DNA of 64,000 bases from the NCBI GenBank assembly GCA_019634615.1, contig JAHCAZ010000021.1, forward strand, positions 1 through 64,000, read 5' to 3'. Within the stretch, counting starts at the first letter, position 1; every line of letters begins with the position of its first letter. Positions 8,043 through 16,157 of this stretch are shown here, in pieces. This DNA comes from Opitutaceae bacterium (GTDB lineage Bacteria > Verrucomicrobiota > Verrucomicrobiia > Opitutales > Opitutaceae). Position numbers and translations under genes: made by a program. Below the pieces are notes generated by a model that was not told the origin of the DNA, did not search any database, and worked only from the letters and a program-made list of their open reading frames with translations.

Positions 8043-8912
8043 TCAGCCGGCGACCGGCACGGTCGCGGCGGCGCGTGCCACGACATTGAGGCTGGCGCCG
8101 GGCGGGATCATGGCGTCCAGGGCGGCAACCTCCATCGTGACGGGCCGGCCCGTGGCGGCGTCGGACAGGCTGTAGCCGTAGTCGCGCAGGAGTCCGACCA
8201 AGGTGGCGAGATTGGTGCCTTTCTCCTCAAGGACGTAGGGAGCGAGTTCCATGATTATCGGTGGATGCCAGCGCGTCAGTGTCTCCCGTGCGCCGCGGAG
8301 CATGTCGCACTCGGCGCCGTCGATATCGAGCTTGATGCAGTCGAGTCGCTGGAGGCCGAGGCTGGCGACGACGGTGTCGAGCCGGCGGGCGCTGGCGCCC
8401 TCCGTGGCCATGAGGCGGCCCTGGTGAAGGTGGTGCACGCCGGCCTCGGACTTGAGCGGCCAGCTGGAATAGAGCGGCGCTGTCGGGGCGTCGGCCGCAT
8501 CGGCGGCGACCAGCAGGTACTGCAGCCCCTGGATGCGGCTGGCGAGCCCGGGATTGAGCGCGGCGTTCCGCACCAGCTTGCCAAAGGCGTAGTCGGTGGG
8601 TTCGATGGCGTAGACCCGCCCGGCCGGGCCGACCGCCTGTGCGAGGTGCAGGGTGTGGGCGCCGATGTTGGCGCCGATATCGAGCACCACGTGGCCGGGT
8701 CGGACGATGTTCTGGTAGCAACGCACGGTCTCCGGCTCAAAGGCGCCGAGCAGCCAGATCGAGAAATCGATGCCCTCCCGCAGGTCGAGTTCCCACCGGA
8801 GGCCGCGGCGGCTCACCTGGGCGACGGGACCGGCCCCGGCAAGCCGGCGGGCCCCCATCACGAACCGCTGCACTTGGCGGGCGAGCCACATCTTTTGTTT
8901 GGTCTTCAGCAT
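8043..8912 (-). CDS. FkbM-family methyltransferase
   Basis: 289 aa. The SAM-binding motif DIGANIGAHTL, the acidic YAIEPTDYAF, and the later KLDIDGAECDMLRGA stretch (the FkbM D-x-E-G-like region) identify the family. Its members O-methylate sugars in antibiotics and surface glycans. It is flanked by membrane proteins of the glycan locus. The N-terminal 40 residues are basic and may interact with the membrane. The ATG start agrees with the family's usual length. Confidence 0.88.
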   Translation of the reverse strand: MLKTKQKMWLARQVQRFVMGARRLAGAGPVAQVSRRGLRWELDLREGIDFSIWLLGAFEPETVRCYQNIVRPGHVVLDIGANIGAHTLHLAQAVGPAGRVYAIEPTDYAFGKLVRNAALNPGLASRIQGLQYLLVAADAADAPTAPLYSSWPLKSEAGVHHLHQGRLMATEGASARRLDTVVASLGLQRLDCIKLDIDGAECDMLRGARETLTRWHPPIIMELAPYVLEEKGTNLATLVGLLRDYGYSLSDAATGRPVTMEVAALDAMIPPGASLNVVARAAATVPVAG

Positions 8913-8951
8913 CGGGAAGGAAAGGGAACGGGGGTGGGCGACGTCGGGCCG

Positions 8952-10589
8952 TCACCGCCGGTGGGCGGGGTCGGCGAGAAAGTGCTCGAGATGATCAACA
9001 AATTTCCGGCGGTCGCCATAATGCCGCTGCATCAGCTCGCGGTACGCCGGCGCATGGGCATCGTGGTCGAAGAGAAAGGTGCGGGTGAGCTCATTCGTCG
9101 GCAGAAGCGCGTCATCCTGATAGTAGGCGTATTTTGGCTGCAACTGGAAATACGCGGAGAACATCACGATGCAGGCGATGGCCAGGGCCAGCGGCACCGG
9201 CCAGGGGGGGGCGACCGCCGCCCCGCGCGCACGCCACCGCAGGCTGAACGCGTGGAAGCCGAGGGCGGTGACGATCAGGAGCGGCACTTGGGGGAAGATG
9301 CTGTACTGGTCGGCGAAGAACCGCCGGCTCATCAGCAGGGTCAGCAAGGCGGCGCCGGAGACGAGAAGGATGATGAAGGCTTTGAGTCGGGCGGGAGTGC
9401 CCCGGAGCGCGACGGCGGCGCCGGCGGCCACGGCCGAGCCGACGACGATAAGCGGGGCTTCGCGGAAGAACACCAAGGTACCCCGTCCGACGGCCGGGGT
9501 GTCGGCGAGAAACGTCGTCATGTAGGGGGCGGGGTTTACGAGGAAGTGCAGCACGCTGGCGTAGTAGGTGGCGGCCGCGCCGGCAGGCATCACGGTGCGC
9601 AGGGCCAGGTACCCGCCAAGCAGCGCGAGCAGCGCGCCTCCGCCGAGCAGGGCGAGTTCGCGGATCCGCTGCTGCACGAAGCGCGCCGGACGGCTGCGGC
9701 CACCGGCGAGGGTGAGGAACGGCAGGAGCGCGATGCCGGCGCCGGCGAGGCGGAGCCGCGCGACGACCACGGGCCCCAAGGCGTCGTGCTGCGGCGCGAG
9801 CGCGACCAGCAGCCCGAGGATGGCGAGGCCGCAGGCCAGAGGGAGGAGGCAACCGGCGTACCAGAGCGCCGGCGGGTCGGATTCATCGGCCTCGTGGTCC
9901 CGCGCCAGCAGAGCACTGGCGCAACACCACGCGAAGGCCAGGGCCAGGAAGCAAACGCCCGGCAGCTTTTCCAGCGCGGCAAGCCCGCCCAGCAGCCCGG
10001 ACGCGAGCAACCAGGCCTGGCGGGCGTGGCCGCGCCGGCCGGACGTCGCCCGCCATACCGCCCAGAGCGCGAGGACATTGCCGAAGCCCACGCAGAGCAG
10101 TTCCGGACGCGTCAGGAGACCCTGGAACAGGAGGCCCGGGCTCCCGGCCAGCAGGATGACGGCAAGGGCGGCGGCATCGGGATCACGCGTGACGGCATGG
10201 ACCAGGCCGGCGGCGCACAGGATGAGGACCAGTACGAGGATCCGGCTTTGCACCCGGCCGATGCGGATGAGCTGCGGGATCTCGCGCAGGGGATCGGGCG
10301 CGGCGTCGAGCCGCCGCATGTTCCATACCCGGAGCAGGCCCAGTTCGTGACGGATGCGGTAGTCGAGGGCCAGGAGGAACTTGAGCGGGACAGCGGGCTG
10401 GGCCATCTCATTGGGCGCGATGCCGGAGTTGATTGCCAGCGCATCCACCATGTTGTGGACGTTCATGTCTGTGTTGCGGTACCAGGGATCCGACGCGGAG
10501 ATGAGGGCCATGATGCCCCAGGCGTGGGCCAGGGCCAGGCCCGCCAGGGCGAACACGATGATGCGGTGGGAGCGGGGGCGGTCGCTCAT
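8952..10589 (-). CDS. polytopic GT-C-like membrane protein, paralogue of 30309-31970
   Basis: 545 aa. One N-terminal helix leads into a conserved extracytoplasmic loop with DPWYRNTDMNVH, followed by about ten more helices and a soluble tail (YYQDDALLPTNEL, HLEHFLADPAHRR). The protein at 30309-31970 shares the same loop (DPWYRNTDMNIH), the RPELLC block and the QDDATLP tail. The acidic first loop is where GT-C enzymes bind the donor phosphate and catalyse, so a lipid-linked glycosyltransferase is the best guess. Its start codon overlaps the stop of the 10586-13306 gene by ATGA, and the same gene pair recurs at 30309-34639. I know no named family for it. Confidence 0.82.
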   Translation of the reverse strand: MSDRPRSHRIIVFALAGLALAHAWGIMALISASDPWYRNTDMNVHNMVDALAINSGIAPNEMAQPAVPLKFLLALDYRIRHELGLLRVWNMRRLDAAPDPLREIPQLIRIGRVQSRILVLVLILCAAGLVHAVTRDPDAAALAVILLAGSPGLLFQGLLTRPELLCVGFGNVLALWAVWRATSGRRGHARQAWLLASGLLGGLAALEKLPGVCFLALAFAWCCASALLARDHEADESDPPALWYAGCLLPLACGLAILGLLVALAPQHDALGPVVVARLRLAGAGIALLPFLTLAGGRSRPARFVQQRIRELALLGGGALLALLGGYLALRTVMPAGAAATYYASVLHFLVNPAPYMTTFLADTPAVGRGTLVFFREAPLIVVGSAVAAGAAVALRGTPARLKAFIILLVSGAALLTLLMSRRFFADQYSIFPQVPLLIVTALGFHAFSLRWRARGAAVAPPWPVPLALAIACIVMFSAYFQLQPKYAYYQDDALLPTNELTRTFLFDHDAHAPAYRELMQRHYGDRRKFVDHLEHFLADPAHRR

Positions 10590-13306
10590 GGCGGCGTGAA
10601 TCCCTCCAGGCGGAGGTTGCGGAACATGAAGTAATACGATTCCGGCGGCACGTCGGGCTCGTCCGTGGCAATGACCGGCAGGATCCGGCCCTCGCGGCGA
10701 CCCGCAGCCTCGTAATGTTCGCGCGCGCCCTGCTCGGGCAGGACCGGCTGGCTGAGCACATGAGCCTTCACGTCGGGGTTACGTTCGAGGTAGCCCAGCC
10801 AGTCGGGCCGGCCCTTGCGGCTGGCGTCGCGAAACTCGACCAGGTTCTGGCCGGGGCCCGGCGTGAGATCCAGGACCTGGTCGAACCACTGGTCGCGGCC
10901 TTCCATGCGGAAGGTTTCCACGCGCTCGCCATTGAGCCAGATCTCGAGGACGGCGCGCTCGCGGACGTGGAGGCGGATGCTGAAGGACAACTGCACGCGG
11001 GCGAGACCCTTGGTCGGCGGTATCCAGAGGCGCATGACGGGCACGGTGGCCCAGCGGAGGTAAGGCAGGTCCCACTGGGGAAAGGGCCCCTCGACCGGCA
11101 GGAGGCCCTCGCTCCGGACGGCATGGGGCGGCATGGAGAGCACGAGGTCGGTGACGAAGATCGAGTTGGCGCTGCTGGAGGGGGTGACGGGCCCAGGCGG
11201 GGAGGCGGCCGGCGGGATCCGGTAGGGCAGCGCGGCGGCTCCGGCCACGGCCTCGTCGCCGACCTGTACGGCCTTGAAGTGCAGCAGGTGGAAGGGCTCC
11301 GCGAGCGCCACCTCGGCCCGGCCGTCGGCTGCGAGCGTGGCGAGGCGGGTGGAGGTACCGTCGTCCGCCTCCAGCACGATGTCGAGCCGCAGGCCGTCCC
11401 TGGGGTCGAGGCCCGCCACCGCGATGCATGCGACCCGGGGATCCGCCGGGAGCCGGCGGACGGTGACAAGCAGGCAGCGGTTCGCCGGCAGGACGGCGGG
11501 GTGGGTCCGGGGCTCGAGGCCGAAGTAATCGCGTGCCGCGGCGCCGACCCCGACGGTGCCGAGGAACTCGACGCCCCCCGTTGCCTTCGTGGGAACCGGC
11601 ATGATGACGTATGCTGGCTGCAGGTCCCCATGTTCGTAGGCCCGCTGGCGGGCGCCAGCGGCCCGGCTGATGAGGTTATAGGCGGCCTCGACCGTGCCCG
11701 CGTGCGCGGTGAATCGCTGGTTGCGCCCCAGCACCAGGAACGGGAGAACGGGCGCGTCGGTCGCATCGGAATCGACGTTGATCCACCGCTGATCCGCGAG
11801 GCGGTGGCCGACGAGCAGGGGGAGCGAAGGCAGTCCGGGGGCGTAGAGCTCGCGGTCGAGCAGCGCCGCCAGCGGCCGGCTCGGATTGAAAAGGAGCACG
11901 GAAGCGGCGTTCACGAGCGCCCCCGTGGCAGCGAACAGGAGGAATGCCGCGGCGGCGCGACTCAGGCCCGGGGTGAGGCGGTGGCGCAGGTCCAGCGCGG
12001 CGGCCAGGCAAGGTGTGAGCAGCAGGAATGCCGGAATGAGCCCGCCGGGATGGCGGAAGGTCGCGGGTTGCAGTGCAAGCAGCGCGAGGAGCCAACCGAG
12101 GCCGACCCAGGCCAGGCCGACAGGCAGGCCCGGAGTTCGGCGGGGCCGGGCGAGGCAGAGGCCGGCGCTGGCCAGGAGGAGCAGCCCAGGCCAGCCAAAC
12201 CACGCGGCGTTGTCGGCCGGCGCGGAATCGAGCGATGGGATCCATTGGCGGAGGCCGGCGCCCAGGGCCTGAAAGGCGGCGCCGTGCCCGGTCCCAAGCG
12301 GGCCGTCCGGATGCCAGGCCATCCAGCGGCCGGTTTCCACCAGGTTGATGGCGACAGGCGGGAGCCCGACAAGGAGGGCGGGGATGGCGGGCACGAGCCA
12401 AGTGCGCCGCTCGTGCCAGCAAGCGCCGAGCCCTTGCCACGGCCAGCGGCCACCGGGCCGCCAGGGCACCAGCAGCAGCGGAATGAGCAGGAAGGTGAAA
12501 GCAAGCGTGCTGCCGAAGGCCAGGCCGAGGGCGAGGCCGGCCAGCAGCCCGTCCCGCGTCAGGCGGGCCCGCCGGTAGCGCACCGCGAAGACCAAGCCGG
12601 ACAGCAGCGAGATGCTCGCGGGCAGGTCGACGGACGATGTGGCTCCCTGGATCAGGACCGGAGCGGAGATCAGGGCGAACCAGGCGCCGGCCAGCGCGGA
12701 TCCCGGGCTCAGGCCGGCGAGTCGGCAGGCGCGGTGGACGGCGAAGCCGGCGACGATCCAGGCGGCCACGTTCCAAGCGTTGAGGCAGGGGAGTGGGGGG
12801 CGGTAGACCAGTCCGAAGAGCTGAAGCAGGTTGCCGTTGAACGGATGGAAGACCTGGCGGAGATCGCCCGTGTCGAAGTGGCCGAGCGAGCCCTGGCCAA
12901 GGTAGAAAAGGGCGCGTGGCAACTCGTGCGAGAGGGCGGCTTGGGCGTTGGGCTGATATGCCCAGGCGACGCGACCGAGGGCCAGGGCGATCGGCAGAAG
13001 CGTGAGCAGGAACGGGACCGTCAAGCCGAGCCGGAGCGACCCGGCCTCCGGCGGACCCGGATCTTCGGCGCGGCAACAGGCTGCCAGCAGGCAGGCCGCG
13101 ATGCCCAGGGCACTGGAGGCGACGAGGAACCACGCCGGCTGCCCCAGCCGCCCCACGGCCGAAAGCAGCAGGCTCGCCAGCACGATGTTGCCCCAGGCGA
13201 GGACCCAGGTGGCGAGGATGCGGTCGGCAGCGCCGACCAGCAGGCGGCGGGCGGCCAGGGTCGAGGACCAGAGCAGGACCAGACTGTGAATCAAAAAGAG
13301 GTCCAT
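10586..13306 (-). CDS. large membrane protein with C-terminal NPDV/EGR module
   Basis: 906 aa. About 12 hydrophobic segments fill the first ~480 residues. A long extracytoplasmic region then appears to contain beta-rich domains, followed by the motif NPDVKAHVLSQ...HYEAAGRREGR and an ending YFMFRNLRLEGF. Paralogues at 31967-34639 and 37461-40304 share the N-terminus, the PRALFYLGQG-type first loop and the MFRRLRVEGF-type ending. At the position where the 37461-40304 protein has Asp125 (NNYDSLTYHLPR), this protein has Ala (AQAALSHELPR), so a GT-C-type catalytic aspartate may be missing. Its role in glycan assembly is inferred from context only. Confidence 0.8.
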   Translation of the reverse strand: MDLFLIHSLVLLWSSTLAARRLLVGAADRILATWVLAWGNIVLASLLLSAVGRLGQPAWFLVASSALGIAACLLAACCRAEDPGPPEAGSLRLGLTVPFLLTLLPIALALGRVAWAYQPNAQAALSHELPRALFYLGQGSLGHFDTGDLRQVFHPFNGNLLQLFGLVYRPPLPCLNAWNVAAWIVAGFAVHRACRLAGLSPGSALAGAWFALISAPVLIQGATSSVDLPASISLLSGLVFAVRYRRARLTRDGLLAGLALGLAFGSTLAFTFLLIPLLLVPWRPGGRWPWQGLGACWHERRTWLVPAIPALLVGLPPVAINLVETGRWMAWHPDGPLGTGHGAAFQALGAGLRQWIPSLDSAPADNAAWFGWPGLLLLASAGLCLARPRRTPGLPVGLAWVGLGWLLALLALQPATFRHPGGLIPAFLLLTPCLAAALDLRHRLTPGLSRAAAAFLLFAATGALVNAASVLLFNPSRPLAALLDRELYAPGLPSLPLLVGHRLADQRWINVDSDATDAPVLPFLVLGRNQRFTAHAGTVEAAYNLISRAAGARQRAYEHGDLQPAYVIMPVPTKATGGVEFLGTVGVGAAARDYFGLEPRTHPAVLPANRCLLVTVRRLPADPRVACIAVAGLDPRDGLRLDIVLEADDGTSTRLATLAADGRAEVALAEPFHLLHFKAVQVGDEAVAGAAALPYRIPPAASPPGPVTPSSSANSIFVTDLVLSMPPHAVRSEGLLPVEGPFPQWDLPYLRWATVPVMRLWIPPTKGLARVQLSFSIRLHVRERAVLEIWLNGERVETFRMEGRDQWFDQVLDLTPGPGQNLVEFRDASRKGRPDWLGYLERNPDVKAHVLSQPVLPEQGAREHYEAAGRREGRILPVIATDEPDVPPESYYFMFRNLRLEGFTPP

Positions 13307-13343
13307 GGCAGGGCCTGCGCCACTTGCGGATGCGGCGCTTGGC

Positions 13344-14063
13344 CTAGAGCCTGTAACCGGCCGCCGCCGCGTCCTTTGCGAACAGTTTCACCGTGTCGAG
13401 CGAAAGGGCGGTCAGGTCCATGCCGTACATCTTGGCGGCCTTGGCGAGGATGTCGTGCGGGACGGTGACGATGGCGCAGCCGGCTTCCTCGGCCTGGAAG
13501 ATGTTCAGGACCTCGCGGACACTGGCCCAGAGGAGCTCTGCCTTGGGTTGGCCGGCGAGGAGCGCCTTGGCGGCGCGCATGATGGGCGTGGGGTCGATGC
13601 CCGTGTCGGCGATGCGACCGGCGAAGACCGACACCACGGAGGGCACGGCGGGGTTGAGGGCCGCCGCCACGCCGGCGATCTGCTCGAGCGTGAAGAGCGC
13701 GGTGACGTTGAGCTTCACCCCCTGCTGGCCGAGCTCGCGGATGAGGGGTAGGCAGGAGACGCCGACCGAGTTGGTGATCGGGATCTTGACGTAGACGTTC
13801 TGGCCCCAGGAGGCGATCTTCAGCGCCTGTCGCTTCATCTCGGCGAGGTCGTCGGTGAAGACCTCAAGCGAAATGGGTTTGGCCGTCACAGTCTGGAGGA
13901 TGTCCTTGGCGAAGGCCTCGTAGTCCTTGATGCCCGCCTTGGCCATGAGGGTCGGGTTGGTGGTCAGACCCTTGATGTAGGGCTTGGCGTAGAGATCGAG
14001 GATACCGGCTTTGTCGGCGCCATCGGCGTAGATCTGGATCTTGAGGTCGGTGAGGTTGGGCAT
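13344..14063 (-). CDS. transaldolase-family protein in the heptose cassette
   Basis: 239 aa, the size of the short transaldolase/fructose-6-phosphate aldolase class. Family marks are KGLTTNPTLM at 31-40 and the Schiff-base lysine in YVKIPIT (Lys93). The GQQGVKLNVTALFTLEQ and VSVFAGRIADTG stretches line the barrel. The ATG at 14063 is used because residues upstream of it look like antisense of the next gene. Located directly beside heptose isomerase and phosphatase genes, it may supply or balance sedoheptulose 7-phosphate, the precursor of the heptose pathway. The alternative is a different aldol reaction in sugar synthesis. Confidence 0.88.
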   Translation of the reverse strand: MPNLTDLKIQIYADGADKAGILDLYAKPYIKGLTTNPTLMAKAGIKDYEAFAKDILQTVTAKPISLEVFTDDLAEMKRQALKIASWGQNVYVKIPITNSVGVSCLPLIRELGQQGVKLNVTALFTLEQIAGVAAALNPAVPSVVSVFAGRIADTGIDPTPIMRAAKALLAGQPKAELLWASVREVLNIFQAEEAGCAIVTVPHDILAKAAKMYGMDLTALSLDTVKLFAKDAAAAGYRL

Positions 14064-14077
14064 GGGGTAAAAAGAAA

Positions 14078-14671
14078 TCAGGCCTGCGCCGCGGCAAGGA
14101 TAATGGCGGCCGCCGCGGAGAAGTCGCGGACGACGTGATCGGGCGGGGTGCGGAGGGCCTCGTCGTGCCCGAGGTCGATGAAGATCGTGCGCACCCCGGC
14201 CTGGCGGCCGCAGTCCACGTCGCGCCACCGGTCTCCGATCATCCAGGAGCGCGTGAGATCGAGGCTGAGCGCGGCGGCGGCATCGAGCAGCATGCCGGGC
14301 GCGGGCTTGCGGCGGCGGTCCTCGGGATGGGCGACGCCCTGGCCGGGGGCGATGCAGACCTCGATGCGCGTGATTTCGGGAATGAGTTCCCGCAGCCGCG
14401 CGTGGATGGCGTCAACCACGGCCAGCGGGGTCGTGCCGCGGCCGACGTCGGGTTGATTGGTGGCGACGACGAGCACGAAACCGGCGGCATGCAGGGCCCG
14501 GCAGGCGGCCGGCACGTCTGCGAACAACCGGAACTCATCGAGGCTGGCCGGCGGGTGTGGCCGGCCGTCGCGGATCACCGGCACGTTCAGCGTCCCGTCG
14601 CGGTCCAGAAAAACTGCGGGGCGCAGGGGCACGGCCGGCAGGTTCAGGCCTTGGGGGCCACCGATTCCCAC
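14078..14671 (-). CDS. gmhB: HAD phosphatase, GmhB-like (heptose 1,7-bisphosphate phosphatase)
   Basis: About 197 aa from a GTG at 14671. A second GTG at 14632 would remove the 28-bp overlap with gmhA. The HAD motif I is FLDRDGTLN (near residues 21-29), motif II is ATNQPDV and motif III/IV is KPAPGML ... MIGDRWRDVD. In Escherichia-type GmhB a structural zinc is held by a C-x-H...C-x-C loop before the KP motif. Here the loop has a single Cys (EVCIAPGQG) and reads PEDRRRKP where the CxC should be, so zinc binding is probably lost. It would remove the C7 phosphate before or after nucleotidyl transfer chemistry in GDP-heptose synthesis. Confidence 0.85.
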   Translation of the reverse strand: MGIGGPQGLNLPAVPLRPAVFLDRDGTLNVPVIRDGRPHPPASLDEFRLFADVPAACRALHAAGFVLVVATNQPDVGRGTTPLAVVDAIHARLRELIPEITRIEVCIAPGQGVAHPEDRRRKPAPGMLLDAAAALSLDLTRSWMIGDRWRDVDCGRQAGVRTIFIDLGHDEALRTPPDHVVRDFSAAAAIILAAAQA

Positions 14672-15249
14672 TTGGTCAGGTTAACCTTCAGCGCGGGATG
14701 CGAGACGAAGAGATGCCAGATGACGGCCTGGAAGGCCTCGGAGTGCGGCGTGACGTTGCTGGCATTGACCACCGGGACGATCACGCAGGCGTCGGCGACC
14801 TTGGCGGTGTAGCCGCCGTCCTTGCCGACGAGGCCGATGACGCTGGCCCCGACCTGCTTGGCGTGCTGCAGGGCGGTGACGAGGTTGGGGGACACGTTCT
14901 TCTCCAGGTTGCCGCCGCCGACGGAGAAGACCATGACGCAGTCCTTCGCGTTGAGGCGGGAGGTGCGCAGCCACTCGACGAACACCGTGGCCCAGCCCTC
15001 GTCATTGGTGCGGGCGGTGAGCTCGGAGACGTTGTCGGTGGGCGCGTAGGTCTCGAGGCCGGCGATCTTGCGGAAATCGTTGACGGCATGGGAGGCGTTG
15101 GCGGCGCTGCCGCCGACGCCGAGGATGAAGAGCCGGCCGCCGCGCTCGCGCGTGGCGCGCAGGACCGCGACGCATTGCTCGCAGTCGGCGGGGTTCAGCC
15201 GGGAGACGATCTCGGCGGTTTCGCGAAGGTGCTGGGCGGCGTAGGACAT
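14644..15249 (-). CDS. gmhA: sedoheptulose 7-phosphate isomerase-like SIS protein (GmhA)
   Basis: 201 aa, single SIS domain. The phosphosugar loop GVGGSAANASHAVNDF is the hallmark of the GmhA family (canonical GNGGSAADAQH). Further on are FSVGGGNLEKNVSPN and SNVTPHSEAFQAVIWH, where the late histidine aligns with a GmhA metal/catalytic residue. It converts sedoheptulose 7-phosphate to D-glycero-D-manno-heptose 7-phosphate. The ATG at 15249 is chosen because upstream residues do not resemble the family. It overlaps the phosphatase gene, which suggests translational coupling. Confidence 0.87.
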   Translation of the reverse strand: MSYAAQHLRETAEIVSRLNPADCEQCVAVLRATRERGGRLFILGVGGSAANASHAVNDFRKIAGLETYAPTDNVSELTARTNDEGWATVFVEWLRTSRLNAKDCVMVFSVGGGNLEKNVSPNLVTALQHAKQVGASVIGLVGKDGGYTAKVADACVIVPVVNASNVTPHSEAFQAVIWHLFVSHPALKVNLTKWESVAPKA

Positions 15250-15280
15250 GGTCGGGGTAAAAGGCGGTCGGGCACGAAAG

Positions 15281-15985
15281 TCAGCGCCCAAGTTGGCCGG
15301 CGCGAATGAGCCCGTCGAGCTCGGCGAGGCCGGTCGGGGACCCGATCTCGTAGAACCGCTCCTTCACCTCAAATCCGGCGAGTTCACCGCGCCGGCAGAG
15401 GTCGGCCTGCACCTCGGCGAGGTCGACGACCGCATCGCGCGGGCGGTCGGTGAAGGCCGTGGCGCGAAAGACGCCGAGCCCGTAATCGATGTGGCGCATC
15501 TCGGGGCGATGCTCTTTCTTCGAATACAGGCGGATGCGGCCGGCCTCGTACCAGACGTTGCTGCGATCGTAGGCGCCGGCGTTGGCGAAGACGGTCATCA
15601 GGCCGAGCTGGCCGGAAGCGAGGAAGGCCCGGCCGACCCCGGCGTAATCCACCGGCAGGTACGAGTCGCCGTAAAGCACGTAGAAGGCCTCGCCCAGCAG
15701 GGGCAAGGCGCGGATAAGGGCGCCGCCGGTGCCTAGGAGCCTCGGGCCGTCGTGCGAGTACGTGATCTGCATGTCCCAACCCGCGCCGTCGCCGTAGCGT
15801 TCCGCGATCATCTCCCCGAGGTGGCCCGTGCAGAGCACAATCCGGCGCAGGCCGGCGCGGCGCAGCAGCCGGAGCTGGTGCGAGAAGAACGGCTCGCCCC
15901 CGACCTCGACCAGCAGTTTCGGCACCTTCGCCGTGACCGGCAGGAGCCGGGTGGCAAGGCCGCCGGCGAGGACCGCGACGGGCAT
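15281..15985 (-). CDS. hddC: sugar nucleotidyltransferase, HddC-like (GDP-heptose synthesis)
   Basis: 234 aa, nucleotidyltransferase fold. The N-terminal signature is LAGGLATRLLPVTAKVPKLL. The sugar-binding LGTGGALIRALPLL and the acidic YVLYGDSYLP, with its metal-binding Asp, follow. In heptose clusters with a matching kinase this enzyme adds GMP or another NMP to D-glycero-alpha-D-manno-heptose 1-phosphate. The GHMP kinase, isomerase and phosphatase are all within 6 kb. The nucleotide used cannot be read from the sequence, so another NDP-sugar pyrophosphorylase is possible. Confidence 0.83.
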   Translation of the reverse strand: MPVAVLAGGLATRLLPVTAKVPKLLVEVGGEPFFSHQLRLLRRAGLRRIVLCTGHLGEMIAERYGDGAGWDMQITYSHDGPRLLGTGGALIRALPLLGEAFYVLYGDSYLPVDYAGVGRAFLASGQLGLMTVFANAGAYDRSNVWYEAGRIRLYSKKEHRPEMRHIDYGLGVFRATAFTDRPRDAVVDLAEVQADLCRRGELAGFEVKERFYEIGSPTGLAELDGLIRAGQLGR

Positions 15986-16002
15986 GGCTTGGGGATCGGT
16001 GT

Positions 16003-16152
16003 TCAGAAGGCGACGTAGATGAAGGGTTGGACGGGCAGGAAGAAGCGATAGAGCAGGTAGTGGAAAAGCACGCCGATGGCGAGGCCGAGGACAAAGCGGC
16101 CCAGCAGGCGAAGCGTGAGGGTGGACCGGAATTTGGCGAGGAAGGCTGGCAT
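16003..16152 (-). CDS. 49-aa single-span membrane miniprotein next to the O-acetylation pair
   Basis: A short frame with an ATG at 16152 and a TGA at 16003-16005, ending 17 bp before the nucleotidyltransferase start. It encodes a basic N-terminus (MPAFLAKFRSTLTLR), a hydrophobic stretch (LGRFVLGLAIGVLFHYLLY) and a short tail (PVQPFIYVAF). It begins 5 bp after the stop of the SGNH protein, so it fits the operon spacing exactly. This is the kind of small membrane subunit often missed by annotation. Function unknown; it may assist the neighbouring O-acyltransferase complex. Coding potential is inferred from spacing and composition. Confidence 0.6.
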   Translation of the reverse strand: MPAFLAKFRSTLTLRLLGRFVLGLAIGVLFHYLLYRFFLPVQPFIYVAF

Positions 16153-16157
16153 GGTGG

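Noticed and set aside
10715..13468. 917-codon plus-strand open frame
   Set aside because: Shadow of the large membrane protein on the minus strand.
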